Assembly: GCF_018982965.1 (NCBI RefSeq) | Contig: NZ_JACBYP010000033.1 | Coordinates: forward strand, 1 to 64,000 | Length of the DNA: 64,000 bases | Direction: 5' to 3' | Source: Streptomyces mayonensis | GTDB lineage: Bacteria > Actinomycetota > Actinomycetes > Streptomycetales > Streptomycetaceae | In this document: piece after piece, positions 42,047-52,292 of the stretch | Numbering within the stretch: position 1 is the stretch's first letter | How the letters are laid out: every line of letters starts with the position of its first letter | Translations under genes and position numbers: made by a program | Notes under the pieces: generated by a model | Database searches by the model: none | Seen by the model: only the letters and a program-made list of their open reading frames with translations | Told to the model about the DNA's origin: nothing

Positions 42047-42822
42047 GGCGTCAGCTCCTCGTACAGCCGCAGCCAACGGTCCGGCGCGACCTCGCCCACG
42101 AGCAGGCGGGGGTCGAGCCGGGCCGCACGGAAGGCGGCGTCCACCCGGCGCCGTGGGTGGGCGCGCCGGAGGGAGGCGTGCAGGGAGCCGCCGGCACCGG
42201 AGAAGCCCAGCTCGACCAGGTCCCGCCAGCTCCGGAGGGCGGCGCCGGTGAGCAGCGGGGCCGGGCGGCGCCGGATCCGGAGGACGCCGGCGTCGACACG
42301 CGGCGCGGGCCGGAAGCGGTACCGGTCCACCCGGCCCGTCAGCAGCCAGGTGTGGCTCGGCCAGGTGCGTACCGTCAGCAGCGTCCAGCGGCCGTAGTCA
42401 CCGGTGCGTTTGCGGGCGTACTCGAGCTGGGTGAGGAGGGTGGCGTCGGTGCAGGCGGGCGCGGTCAGGCACCAGTCGACGATGTCCGCCGTGCGCGAGA
42501 AGGGCACGTTGCCCGCGACCGAGAACGGCTGGCGCGGGGGCCGGGCGGCGAGGAAGTCGCCGGCGACGACACGCACGTGCGGGGTACGCGCGAACCGCGC
42601 GCGGAGTCCCGGGACGAGCCGGGCGTCGATCTCGTAGGCGTGCAGTTCCCGACTGCGGCGGGCGAGCGGCTCGGTGAGGGCACCGTTGCCCGCGCCCACT
42701 TCGAGCAGCAGGGGCGGGTGCCGGCGGTCGGGGACGGCGAGCCGGGCGACGTGCTCGGCTGTGGCGCGGTCGGCGAGGAAGTTCTGCGAGAGCGTGCGGG
42801 CACGCTGGGTGGGGCGGGCCAT
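42043..42822 (-). CDS. erm: 23S rRNA (adenine-N6) methyltransferase, Erm type
   Basis: The 259-aa protein has Erm hallmarks: N-terminal RTLSQNFL, SAM-binding motif I LLEVGAGNGALTE (~39-51), DFLAARPP, and the catalytic NVPF (AGNVPFSRTADIV, ~103). It methylates A2058 of 23S rRNA and gives macrolide-lincosamide-streptogramin resistance. The C-terminal half is Arg-rich. Its closest relatives are probably the monomethylating Lrm/Erm(O) enzymes of S. lividans and S. coelicolor. Its stop overlaps the first mgt ATG by 4 nt. SD AGGACC precedes the ATG. Confidence 0.92.
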   Translation of the reverse strand: MARPTQRARTLSQNFLADRATAEHVARLAVPDRRHPPLLLEVGAGNGALTEPLARRSRELHAYEIDARLVPGLRARFARTPHVRVVAGDFLAARPPRQPFSVAGNVPFSRTADIVDWCLTAPACTDATLLTQLEYARKRTGDYGRWTLLTVRTWPSHTWLLTGRVDRYRFRPAPRVDAGVLRIRRRPAPLLTGAALRSWRDLVELGFSGAGGSLHASLRRAHPRRRVDAAFRAARLDPRLLVGEVAPDRWLRLYEELTP

Positions 42823-42909
42823 GGCCTGCGGTCCTTGTCTTCCGTGAAGGGGGAAAAGGGCAGCCGAAGGCCCTGACCGGAAGACGGAGGCAGTGGGAGA
42901 TGCGGAGGC

Positions 42910-42948
42910 TCAGCCCCGCCGCGCGCGCGTCGCACACGCCGGACGCAT
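42910..42948 (-). promoter_or_regulatory. Possible attenuator leader peptide upstream of erm
   Basis: A 12-codon frame, MRPACATRARRG, ends 87 nt before the erm ATG. It contains R-A-R, which fits the +x+ motif of macrolide-stalled leader peptides. No SD is visible, so this is a candidate only. Confidence 0.3.
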
Positions 42949-43221
42949 CCCGTGCGCCGGGCGTGTCGGACGTGTCGCTCGCGTCAGCGGCGGGGGGACC
43001 CCGGGCCGGTCAGGGCTCCGGGGCCGCGCCGCATCCTGATGGAGTACGTGCAGCCCCGGCCGAGACCGGAGTTGGTGATCGCGTTGAAAGCTGCCACGGA
43101 GGTGACGGTAGGCGGACCCGCGCCCGGTCGGCAACGGGTTTTCGGTCGGCGGGCGCCGACGCTGGTGCGGGCGGCGTCAACCCAGGTACCGGCGGCCGTC
43201 AACGCCGGTACCGGGCAGCCG
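42949..43221. repeat. Region between erm leader and sugar-binding gene, with 22-bp repeats
   Basis: Three degenerate direct repeats of GCCGTCAACGCCGGTACCGGG occur at about 43173, 43195 and 43218; the last one overlaps the stop of the sugar-binding gene. The remaining sequence should contain the erm promoter. No gene is seen in the 399 bp between 42823 and 43221. Confidence 0.6.
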
Positions 43222-44505
43222 TCAACGCTGGTACCGGGCGAGTACGAGGTTTCCGTCCTCCTCCATGCGGTGGCGCAGTTCGTCCATGCCGATCGCGCCG
43301 CTGTAGTACTCCTGGAGCGCCGGTGTCGCCACCTTGTCCTTCCACTCGGCGTAGCCCCGGACGGACTGCGCGGGCGCCGGGCGCAGGTGGGCGGCGAGGG
43401 CGGTACCGGTGGCCCAGCCGTGCTCGGCGGTGTGCAGGGCGGGGTCCTGGAGCGCCTGCTTACCGGTGGGCAGCATCCAGTCGCCGAGGGCGAGGCGCAC
43501 CATGTTGTCGGGCTGGAGGAGGAAGTCGAGGAACGCGGCGGCCTCCTTCTTGTGCCGGGTGTCCTCGGCGATCGACAGGGTCTGCGGGCTGACGCCCTGG
43601 GCGAGTCCGTCGGCGCCCGCGGGGGCGGGCAGCACCTGCCAGTCGAAGCCCTCGGGGGCCTGCTGTTCGATCTGCTGCCGGTAGGAGAAGCCCAGCGGCA
43701 CCATGGCGTACTTGCCGGCGAAGAACCCCGGCAGGGTGTCGGAGCCGCCGCTGCCCAGGGTGGTGGCGGAGGCGCTGTGGTCGGTGTTGACCTGGTCGTG
43801 GACGGTGCGGGGCACCACGCGGTCGCCCTCCTCGAAACGGACCGTGACCCTGCCGTCCGCGCCCCGGTGGAACAGCCGGCCGCCGGTGGACAGGGAGAGG
43901 TTGAGGGTGGCGGAGACGGGTTCCTTGAGCGGCCAGGCCACCCCGTACCTCCCGTCGCCGCTCAGCCGCTTCGTCACCTGCCGGAACTCCGCCCAGGTCC
44001 ACGGGTGTTCCGGCGTGGGAACGCGCACCCCGGACCGCTTCAGCAGGGTGGCGTCGGCGATGAGGACGCGTGGCTCCTGGAGGAACGGCACGCCGTACAC
44101 GCCGTCGCCGAAGGTGGCCGTCTCCCAGCTGCGCCGCGGGATGTCCGACGTCAGCCGCCGGGGCAGCAGGTCCGTGAGGTCGGCGAGGTAGCCGCCGTAC
44201 GCGAAGTCCGCGAGGTCGTCGGAGGCGTCGTGGATGATGTCGGGCGCCTCGCCGCCCTCGAAGGAGGTGAGGAGCTGGTCGTGGACGCTGTCCCAGCTGC
44301 CCTGGACGTACTCGACGCGCACGTCCGGGTGGGTGGCGTTCCACTCCCGCACCAGTTCCCTGTTGACCCGCACGGACTCGTCCTGCCAGGCCAGGGACTG
44401 GTAGCGCAGGGTGATCCGGCCGTCGTCGGGCCCGTCGCCGCCCGCCGAGCAGCCGGCGAGCAGCAGGACGAGGGCCGTGAGCAGCGTGACGGTTCTCCCG
44501 CGCAT
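43222..44505 (-). CDS. Sugar ABC transporter substrate-binding lipoprotein
   Basis: The 427-aa lipoprotein has a signal peptide with lipobox LLAGC (~15-19). The bilobal extracellular solute-binding fold of family 1 shows RELVREWNATHPDVRVEYVQGSWDSVHDQLLTS-like segments and NMVRLALGDWMLPTGK near the C-terminus. Its start overlaps the permease stop by one base (TGATG), so all three genes are coupled. Oligosaccharides are the likely ligand. No ATPase gene accompanies it, so a shared MsiK-type ATPase is expected. Confidence 0.92.
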   Translation of the reverse strand: MRGRTVTLLTALVLLLAGCSAGGDGPDDGRITLRYQSLAWQDESVRVNRELVREWNATHPDVRVEYVQGSWDSVHDQLLTSFEGGEAPDIIHDASDDLADFAYGGYLADLTDLLPRRLTSDIPRRSWETATFGDGVYGVPFLQEPRVLIADATLLKRSGVRVPTPEHPWTWAEFRQVTKRLSGDGRYGVAWPLKEPVSATLNLSLSTGGRLFHRGADGRVTVRFEEGDRVVPRTVHDQVNTDHSASATTLGSGGSDTLPGFFAGKYAMVPLGFSYRQQIEQQAPEGFDWQVLPAPAGADGLAQGVSPQTLSIAEDTRHKKEAAAFLDFLLQPDNMVRLALGDWMLPTGKQALQDPALHTAEHGWATGTALAAHLRPAPAQSVRGYAEWKDKVATPALQEYYSGAIGMDELRHRMEEDGNLVLARYQR

Positions 44506-45338
44506 CAGCTCTTCACCGCCCCGGCGAGCATGCCGCCCGTGATCCGGCGCTGGATGAGCGCGAAGACGAGCAGCGAGGGCAGCGTCGCGAGGAAGGCGGC
44601 CGCGGCGAGCGGCCCGAGGTCGGCCACGCCCTCGGCGCCGATGAAGTGGGTGAGGATCACGGGCAGGGTCTGTTTCTCCGGTGACTTCAGCAGCACCAGC
44701 GCGAAGAAGAACTCGTTCCACGCGGTGATGAACGCGAACAGGGCCGTCGCCACGATCCCCGGCGCGAGCAGCGGCGCGGTCACCGACACGAGGATGCGCA
44801 GCCGCCCGGCGCCGTCGACCGCCGCCGCCTCCTCCAGTTCGGCCGGCACGGCGCGGACGTACCCGGCGAGCATCCACAGCGCGAACGGCAGCGACCACAC
44901 GACGTACACCATCACCAGCCCGGGAACGGAGTTGATCAGCCGGAGGTTCTTGAGGACCAGGAAGAGCGGGATGATCAGCAGGACGAAGGGGAAGGCCTGG
45001 CTGACCACGACCCAGCCGGTGGCCGCCTTGGCGAACCGGCCGCGGTGGCGGGCCATGACGTACGCCGTCGGCGTCGCGATCAGCACCGCGAGCACGGCGG
45101 CGCCGAGCGCGGCGAGCAGGGAGTTGAGCGCGGCGTGCAGCAGCGGCTGTTCGTCGAAGGCCTGCCGGAAGTTGTCGAGGGTGGGGTCCTCGGGAATCCA
45201 GGTGGGGTGCAGACTGCCCAGCTCGCGCGGCGGTTTGAAGGCGGTGGAGACGAGCCAGAGGAACGGGAAGGCCAGGAAGACGAGGTAGGCGAGCAGCGCG
45301 GCGTACTGGCCGACGCGGGCTCCGGTCGAGGTCCTCAC
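44505..45338 (-). CDS. Sugar ABC transporter permease (MalG-like)
   Basis: The 277-aa permease starts at GTG 45338, overlapping the upstream permease stop (GTGA). It has six TM segments and the EAA loop ELEEAAAVDGAGRLRILVSVTAPLLAPG (~185). FITAWNEFFFALVLL is typical of MalG/LacG partners. It pairs with the permease at 45335-46270. Confidence 0.93.
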   Translation of the reverse strand: MRTSTGARVGQYAALLAYLVFLAFPFLWLVSTAFKPPRELGSLHPTWIPEDPTLDNFRQAFDEQPLLHAALNSLLAALGAAVLAVLIATPTAYVMARHRGRFAKAATGWVVVSQAFPFVLLIIPLFLVLKNLRLINSVPGLVMVYVVWSLPFALWMLAGYVRAVPAELEEAAAVDGAGRLRILVSVTAPLLAPGIVATALFAFITAWNEFFFALVLLKSPEKQTLPVILTHFIGAEGVADLGPLAAAAFLATLPSLLVFALIQRRITGGMLAGAVKS

Positions 45339-46270
45339 GCCTCGTCGCCTCCTTTCAGACGGCCGGCGAGGAAGACCGCCAGCAGGACCGAGACCAGGGC
45401 GACCATGACGCAGCCCATGGCCGCCGCGTAGCCGAACTGCCCGTACCGGAAGGCCTCTTCGTAGGCGAAGAGCATGGGCAGCCGGGTGCGTCCGCCGGGG
45501 CCGCCGCTGGTGAGTACGTAGACCAGGGCGAAGGAGTTGAAGTTCCAGATGAGGTTGAGGGCGGTGATGGCGAGGGCGACGGGCCTCAGCGCGGGCCAGG
45601 TGACCGTGCGGAAGCGGCGCCAGGCACCGGCGCCGTCGACGGCCGCCGCCTCGTGCAGTTCGCGCGGGGTGTTCTGGAGTCCGGCGAGCAGGGCCACGGT
45701 CGTCTGCGGCATACCGGCCCAGACGCCGACGACGATGACGGCCGGCAGGGCGGTGGCGAGGCCGCTGAGCCAGTCGTGGCCGTTTCCGAGGCCCAGGTCG
45801 CGCAGGGTCTCGTTGAGGATGCCCGCGTCCGCGTTGTAGACCAGCCGCCACATGATGCCGACGACGACCTCGGGCATGGCCCAGGGGACGATCGCGAGGG
45901 CGCGGGCCAGCCAGCGCAGGCGGAGGTTCTGGTTGAGGAGAAGGGCGAGGCCGAGCGCGAGCAGGAACTGCGGGACCGTCACCCCGATGGCCCAGACCAG
46001 GCCGATGCGGAACGAGTCCCAGAAGAGGGTGTCGTGCAGCAGGTCCTGGAAGTTGAGGGTGCCGATCCACCGGGTGGGTTCGGTGCGGCCGGACTGGGCG
46101 TCGGTGAAGGCCAGCAGGATGCCGTACAGCAGCGGTCCCACGCTGAGCACCAGGATGGGGATCAGCGCGGGCAGCACGAGGAACCAGGCACCGTGGTCGG
46201 GCCCGCGTCCGGGGCGTCCCGTGCCGGACGCGCGGACCGCCGGCCGTCTCGACTCGGTCACCGATGTCAC
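45335..46270 (-). CDS. Sugar ABC transporter permease (MalF-like)
   Basis: The 311-aa permease has a basic N-terminal tail and six TM segments. The EAA loop is ELHEAAAVDGAGAWRRFRTVTWPALRP (~205), and ITALNLIWNFNSFALVYVLTSGGPG is conserved in the family. It starts at GTG 46270. It is the first gene of the operon, read away from the APH-type gene at 46473. Confidence 0.93.
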   Translation of the reverse strand: MTSVTESRRPAVRASGTGRPGRGPDHGAWFLVLPALIPILVLSVGPLLYGILLAFTDAQSGRTEPTRWIGTLNFQDLLHDTLFWDSFRIGLVWAIGVTVPQFLLALGLALLLNQNLRLRWLARALAIVPWAMPEVVVGIMWRLVYNADAGILNETLRDLGLGNGHDWLSGLATALPAVIVVGVWAGMPQTTVALLAGLQNTPRELHEAAAVDGAGAWRRFRTVTWPALRPVALAITALNLIWNFNSFALVYVLTSGGPGGRTRLPMLFAYEEAFRYGQFGYAAAMGCVMVALVSVLLAVFLAGRLKGGDEA

Positions 46271-46472
46271 GTATTCATCCCCTTTGCGCTGCTCGGGCGG
46301 GCCTCGTCATGGTCATGGGGTGACCGCGCTCAGTCAAGGGACCGCGCATCCGCCCCGACCAGTGCGAATGCGACACTGAGCGACGCACGACGCTCACGCC
46401 GGCAGAAGACCGACGAGCGAGCCGAAACCACCAGAAGCACCAGAAGCACCGAAAACACGGAGGCGCACCACG
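46271..46472. promoter_or_regulatory. Divergent promoter region, sugar importer / APH-type kinase
   Basis: This 202-bp gap should hold both promoters. A dyad CAGTG-CGAATGCGA-CACTG at about 46360-46378 could be an operator of the importer. ACCAGAAGC occurs twice in tandem near 46430. SD GGAGG precedes the kinase gene. Confidence 0.4.
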
Positions 46473-47336
46473 ATGGACGAGGCACGGGCTCGGGAGGTGC
46501 TGGCCGCGGCGGGGGTACTGCCCGGCCCGGCGCGCGAGGCGCGACTGCTGGCCCTCGGCGAGAACGCCGTCTTCACCGCCGGGGACCTCGTGGTCAAGGT
46601 GGGCCGCGACGCGGAACTCCTGGCCAGGGCCCGCCGGGAACTGGCCGTGGCGGTGTGGCTCGCGGAGGCCGGCGTACCGGCGGTGCGGGCGGCCGACCCG
46701 ACGGCGCGGTCCGTCGACGGGCACCCGGTGACCGTGTGGCGGCGGCTGCCCGACCCGGTGCGGCCCGCCGAGCCCCGGGACGTGGCCGTGCTGCTCCGGC
46801 TCGTTCACGAACTGCCCCTTCCTTCCTTCGAACTGCCGCCCCGCGAACTGCTGGGCGGTGTGGAGCGCTGGCTGCGGCTCGCGGGCGACGTGATCGAACC
46901 CGCGGACGCCGCGTACCTGCGTGAGCGCCGGGACGGCTTCGCGGCGGCGGCCGCCGCGCTCACGCCGCGTCTGACGCCCGGTCCGATCCACGGCGACGCG
47001 CTGCCCCGGAACGTGCACGTCGGCCCGGACGGCCCGGTCCTGGTCGACCTGGAGACCTTCTCCGCCGACCTGCGCGAGCACGACCTGGTGGTCCTCGCGC
47101 TCAGCCGGGACCGCTACGGGCTGCCCGCCGAGGCGTACGACGCGTTCACCGCGGCCTACGGCTGGGACGTACGCGAGTGGGACGGCTGCGCGGTGCTGCG
47201 CGGCGCCCGGGAGACGGCGAGCTGCGCCTGGGTGGCCCAGCACGCGCCGGGCAACCCGAAGGCGCTGGCCGAGTTCGAGCGCAGGGTGGCGTCACTGCGG
47301 GACGGGGACACGTCGGTGCGCTGGCATCCCTTCTGA
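46473..47336 (+). CDS. Aminoglycoside phosphotransferase-family kinase
   Basis: This 287-aa APH/choline-kinase-fold protein retains the catalytic loop HGDALPRNV (H-G-D...N, ~175) and the metal-binding Asp in VLVDLETF. The N-lobe Lys is in DLVVKVGRDAELLARARRELAV. It probably phosphorylates a small molecule, possibly an antibiotic or sugar. It is complete and monocistronic. Confidence 0.9.
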   Translation: MDEARAREVLAAAGVLPGPAREARLLALGENAVFTAGDLVVKVGRDAELLARARRELAVAVWLAEAGVPAVRAADPTARSVDGHPVTVWRRLPDPVRPAEPRDVAVLLRLVHELPLPSFELPPRELLGGVERWLRLAGDVIEPADAAYLRERRDGFAAAAAALTPRLTPGPIHGDALPRNVHVGPDGPVLVDLETFSADLREHDLVVLALSRDRYGLPAEAYDAFTAAYGWDVREWDGCAVLRGARETASCAWVAQHAPGNPKALAEFERRVASLRDGDTSVRWHPF

Positions 47337-47350
47337 CGGCGCACCCGTCC

Positions 47351-47485
47351 GCGCATTCGGCCACACAGCCGACCGTGCGTCCGGCCGCGCATTCGGTCAC
47401 ACAGCCGACCGCGCATCCGACCGTGCGTCCGGCCACACATCCGCCACACGTTCAGAACGCGCGTTCCGACCACACGTTCAGAACG
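47351..47485 (+). repeat. 36-bp tandem repeat and paired 16-bp repeat in a convergent gap
   Basis: Two 36-bp copies (47351-47386, 47387-47422) of GCGCATTCGGCCACACAGCC-type sequence are followed by two copies of CCACACGTTCAGAACG (47444, 47470). This is the 3' convergent region between the APH-type gene and the exonuclease gene. It has no gene. Confidence 0.8.
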
Positions 47486-47554
47486 TCCGCTGCGACCGTG
47501 CGTTCCGGCCGGTGGCTCCGCGTCCCGGCCCTGCGGCGTCCGCCCCGGGTTGTG

Positions 47555-48277
47555 TCAGACCCGTTCGCCGGCCGGCTCGCGCAGCGGCCACGTTCCGTCG
47601 ACGACGGCCGTGGGGTCGCCCTTGCGGCGCAGGAAGCTCTGGAAGTCCGCCGCCCACTCCGCATACCACTCGATCTGGCGGTGGTGCAGGTCCGCCGGGC
47701 CGAGGGCCGCGACCTTGGGGTGGCGGCCGGCTATCGCGCAGGCCAGCCGGGCGGCGGCGAGGGCGTCGGCCGTGGCGTCGTGCGCGGTGTCGAGTCCGAC
47801 CCCGTACTCCCGGCAGACCGCCTCCAAGTTGCGCTTGCCCCTGCGGTAGCGGTCGACGGCACGGTCGATGGTGTACGGGTCGATGACGGGGGCGGGGTCG
47901 AGGCCGCCGAGGCGCTCGCGCAGGGACGGCAGCCGGTGGCGCCGCAGTTCGGCCGAGAGCAGGCTGAGGTCGAAGGCCGCGTTGTAGGCGACGACCGGGA
48001 CGCCCGCCAGCCAGTGGTCCGTGAGTACACCGGCGATGGCGTCCGCGACCTGGTCGGCGGGCCGGCCCTCACGCGCGGCGCGCTCGCCGGTGATGCCGTG
48101 CACCGCCACCGCGTCGGCCGGGATCTCCACGCCCGGGTCGGCCAGCCACTCCCGGCGGCCGAGCGGCTCACCGGCCCTGACCTCGATCACGGCTCCCGTG
48201 ACGATGCGCGCCTCGCGCGGATCGGTGCCCGTCGTCTCCAGGTCGAAGCCGATCAGCAGCTCCCGGTGCCAGCCCAT
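47555..48277 (-). CDS. DnaQ-like 3'-5' exonuclease
   Basis: The 240-aa protein starts at ATG 48277 after AGGGGGA. It has the DEDDh exonuclease motifs: ExoI FDLETTGTD (D-x-E, ~13), ExoII YNAAFDLSLL (D, ~97) and ExoIII HDATADALAAA with the catalytic His (HDATAD, ~168). It resembles the epsilon proofreading subunit but is a stand-alone enzyme. It degrades single-stranded DNA or RNA in repair or turnover. Confidence 0.92.
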   Translation of the reverse strand: MGWHRELLIGFDLETTGTDPREARIVTGAVIEVRAGEPLGRREWLADPGVEIPADAVAVHGITGERAAREGRPADQVADAIAGVLTDHWLAGVPVVAYNAAFDLSLLSAELRRHRLPSLRERLGGLDPAPVIDPYTIDRAVDRYRRGKRNLEAVCREYGVGLDTAHDATADALAAARLACAIAGRHPKVAALGPADLHHRQIEWYAEWAADFQSFLRRKGDPTAVVDGTWPLREPAGERV

Positions 48278-48440
48278 GGGCGGTCCCCCTTCTTGGTGGT
48301 GCGTTCCCCCAGTGGTCTCCACCTTCGCACGGGCCACTGACAATCAGAGGGTCGCATTCCGCTTGCGGCCGCACCGACCCCGGGCCCGCCCCTTCACGAC
48401 GTCCTTACGGCGCCCTCCGTCACGCCCTCCGTCACGCCCT

Positions 48441-49688
48441 TCACGACACCGGTCGCGAATCCGCCCACATCATCTCGAACTCCTCACGGTAGGTGGGGAA
48501 GAGTCCGGCTTCGTCCGGCTGGTCCGACTTCACGACCTTGCCGCCGTTGCGCCCGTTGCGCAGCACGAGGACCGGCGCCTCCATGCCCCGGGTGCGGCGC
48601 AAGTAGGACTGCACGACCGCGATGCCGTCGGCGCCGTCGCCGTCGACGAGGTAGGCGGTGAAGCGGGGGGTCTCGTCGAAGACCTGGATCTCGAAGGCGC
48701 CGGGGTCCCGCAGCCGGGCCCGCACCCGGCGCATGTGCAGGATGTTCATCTCCACGGCACGGCTCAGCTCGCCCCGTTTGATACCCAGTTCGCGCTCGCG
48801 GCGTTTGATGGCGCTGGAGGCCGGGTTCAGGAAGAGCAGCCGCACCCGGCCGCCGGCCTCGGCCATCCGCAGCAGGCGGCGGCCGGAGAAGTTCTGCACG
48901 AGCAGGTTGAGGCCGATGCCGAGGGCGTCCACGCGGCGGGCGCCGCCGAACAGGTCCTCGGCGGGGAACTGGCGCAGCAGCCGCACCCGGTCCGGGTGCA
49001 CGGCGACGACGTCGGAGTAGCGGTCGCCGACCAGGTCCTCCACCGCGTCGACCGGCAGCCGTCGCGCGGACGGCACGTCGCTGCCCGCGCCGAGTATCTC
49101 CAGGAGCCGCGCGGAGGCCCGCTCGGCCTGGCTCAGCACGGCCTCGGACAGCGCCCGGTTGCGGGAGACGACGTTGCGGGTGACCTCCAGCTCGTCCAGG
49201 GCGAGTTCGACGTCGCGGCGCTCGTCCACGTACGGCTCGAAGCAGGGCCAGTGCTGCACCATCAGCTCGCGCAGCTGGGGCAGGGTGAGGAAGCTGAGGA
49301 CGTTGTCGTCGGCCGGGTCGAGGAGGTAGCCCTTGCGGCGGCTGACCTCGCGGACGGCGACGGCCCGCTGCACCCACTCCTGCCCGGCGGGTCCGGCCGC
49401 GGCGACCACCCAGTCGTCGCCGTGGACGGGCTCGTACACCGGCCTGAGGACGGCCGCCACGACGGCGCGCAGCCGCTGTTCGACCAGGTTCAGCCAGATG
49501 TAGGCCCGGCCCGCCCGCTGCGCACGGGTGCGCACCTCGTGCCAGGCGTCGGAGTCCCAGTCCAGTTCCGGACCGATCGCGCCCGCGTTCATCGGCCGCG
49601 CCAGGGACACCGCACCGGGCGGGACGTCCGTGGAGTTCTCCTGGTGACCGTCGTCACCAGGAGGCAGCTCCAGCCCTCCCGAGCCCAC
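48441..49688 (-). CDS. SAV2148-family HEPN-domain protein
   Basis: The protein is 415 aa from GTG 49688 (VGSGGLELPPGDDG); ATG 49593 is an alternative (MNAGAIGPELD). I identify it from memory as the large Streptomyces-conserved SAV2148 family, with an N-terminal alpha-helical region (WLNLVEQRLRAVVAAVLRPVYEPVHGDDWVVAAAGP). The middle region contains SGRRLLRMAEAGGRVRLLFLNPASSAIKRRE. HEPN proteins are often RNases or nucleotidyltransferase partners. Here function is unknown and no toxin-antitoxin partner is adjacent. Confidence 0.82.
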   Translation of the reverse strand: MGSGGLELPPGDDGHQENSTDVPPGAVSLARPMNAGAIGPELDWDSDAWHEVRTRAQRAGRAYIWLNLVEQRLRAVVAAVLRPVYEPVHGDDWVVAAAGPAGQEWVQRAVAVREVSRRKGYLLDPADDNVLSFLTLPQLRELMVQHWPCFEPYVDERRDVELALDELEVTRNVVSRNRALSEAVLSQAERASARLLEILGAGSDVPSARRLPVDAVEDLVGDRYSDVVAVHPDRVRLLRQFPAEDLFGGARRVDALGIGLNLLVQNFSGRRLLRMAEAGGRVRLLFLNPASSAIKRRERELGIKRGELSRAVEMNILHMRRVRARLRDPGAFEIQVFDETPRFTAYLVDGDGADGIAVVQSYLRRTRGMEAPVLVLRNGRNGGKVVKSDQPDEAGLFPTYREEFEMMWADSRPVS

Positions 49689-50087
49689 CCGTGTACCGCC
49701 TTCCGCTCCCCCGGTCACTGCCGGGGACACCCCGTCCCAACGATCAAGGAAGGGTACTCCGGGAGCGGTCCGCGGTGCAGCCCGATGGACCGGCCGGTTT
49801 TGCCAACCTCCTTGATCCACAAGGCCGTTCCGCCCGCCGTGACACCGAGGAGTGAGCGGATTCATAGCGGTGACGCGGCCGGGGCCCGGAGCAGGGGCCC
49901 CGCGTCCGGCCCGGAGCGGAACCGGAGCGGAGCCGGAGCGGAACCGGAGCGGAACGCCCGCGGGTGGGTAGGAGACGTACGTACCGGACCTGGGTACCAG
50001 GGGTCGCCTCATCTTTCGGGGAGACTTCCGGGGGACTCGGAGCCAAGGCGTCCGCGCGGGCGCCCCACACCTGAAAGAGTCGTGTCC
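49689..50087. repeat. Region upstream of glgX with 11-bp tandem repeat
   Basis: The 399-bp divergent gap holds promoters for glgX and the HEPN gene. Four 11-bp copies of CCGGAGCGGAA lie at 49911-49954. A GTACCGG-rich stretch near 49980-50000 (TACGTACCGGACCTGGGTACC) includes a palindrome, GGTACC. No gene is seen. Confidence 0.6.
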
Positions 50088-52211
<2,124 letters not shown>

Positions 52212-52292
52212 GGGCCCGTTCCGGCGCGGGCTCCTTCACCCGTGCAGGGGGCCGGTGACACGAAAGACGGCGAGGCGGGTACGTAGGTTTCC

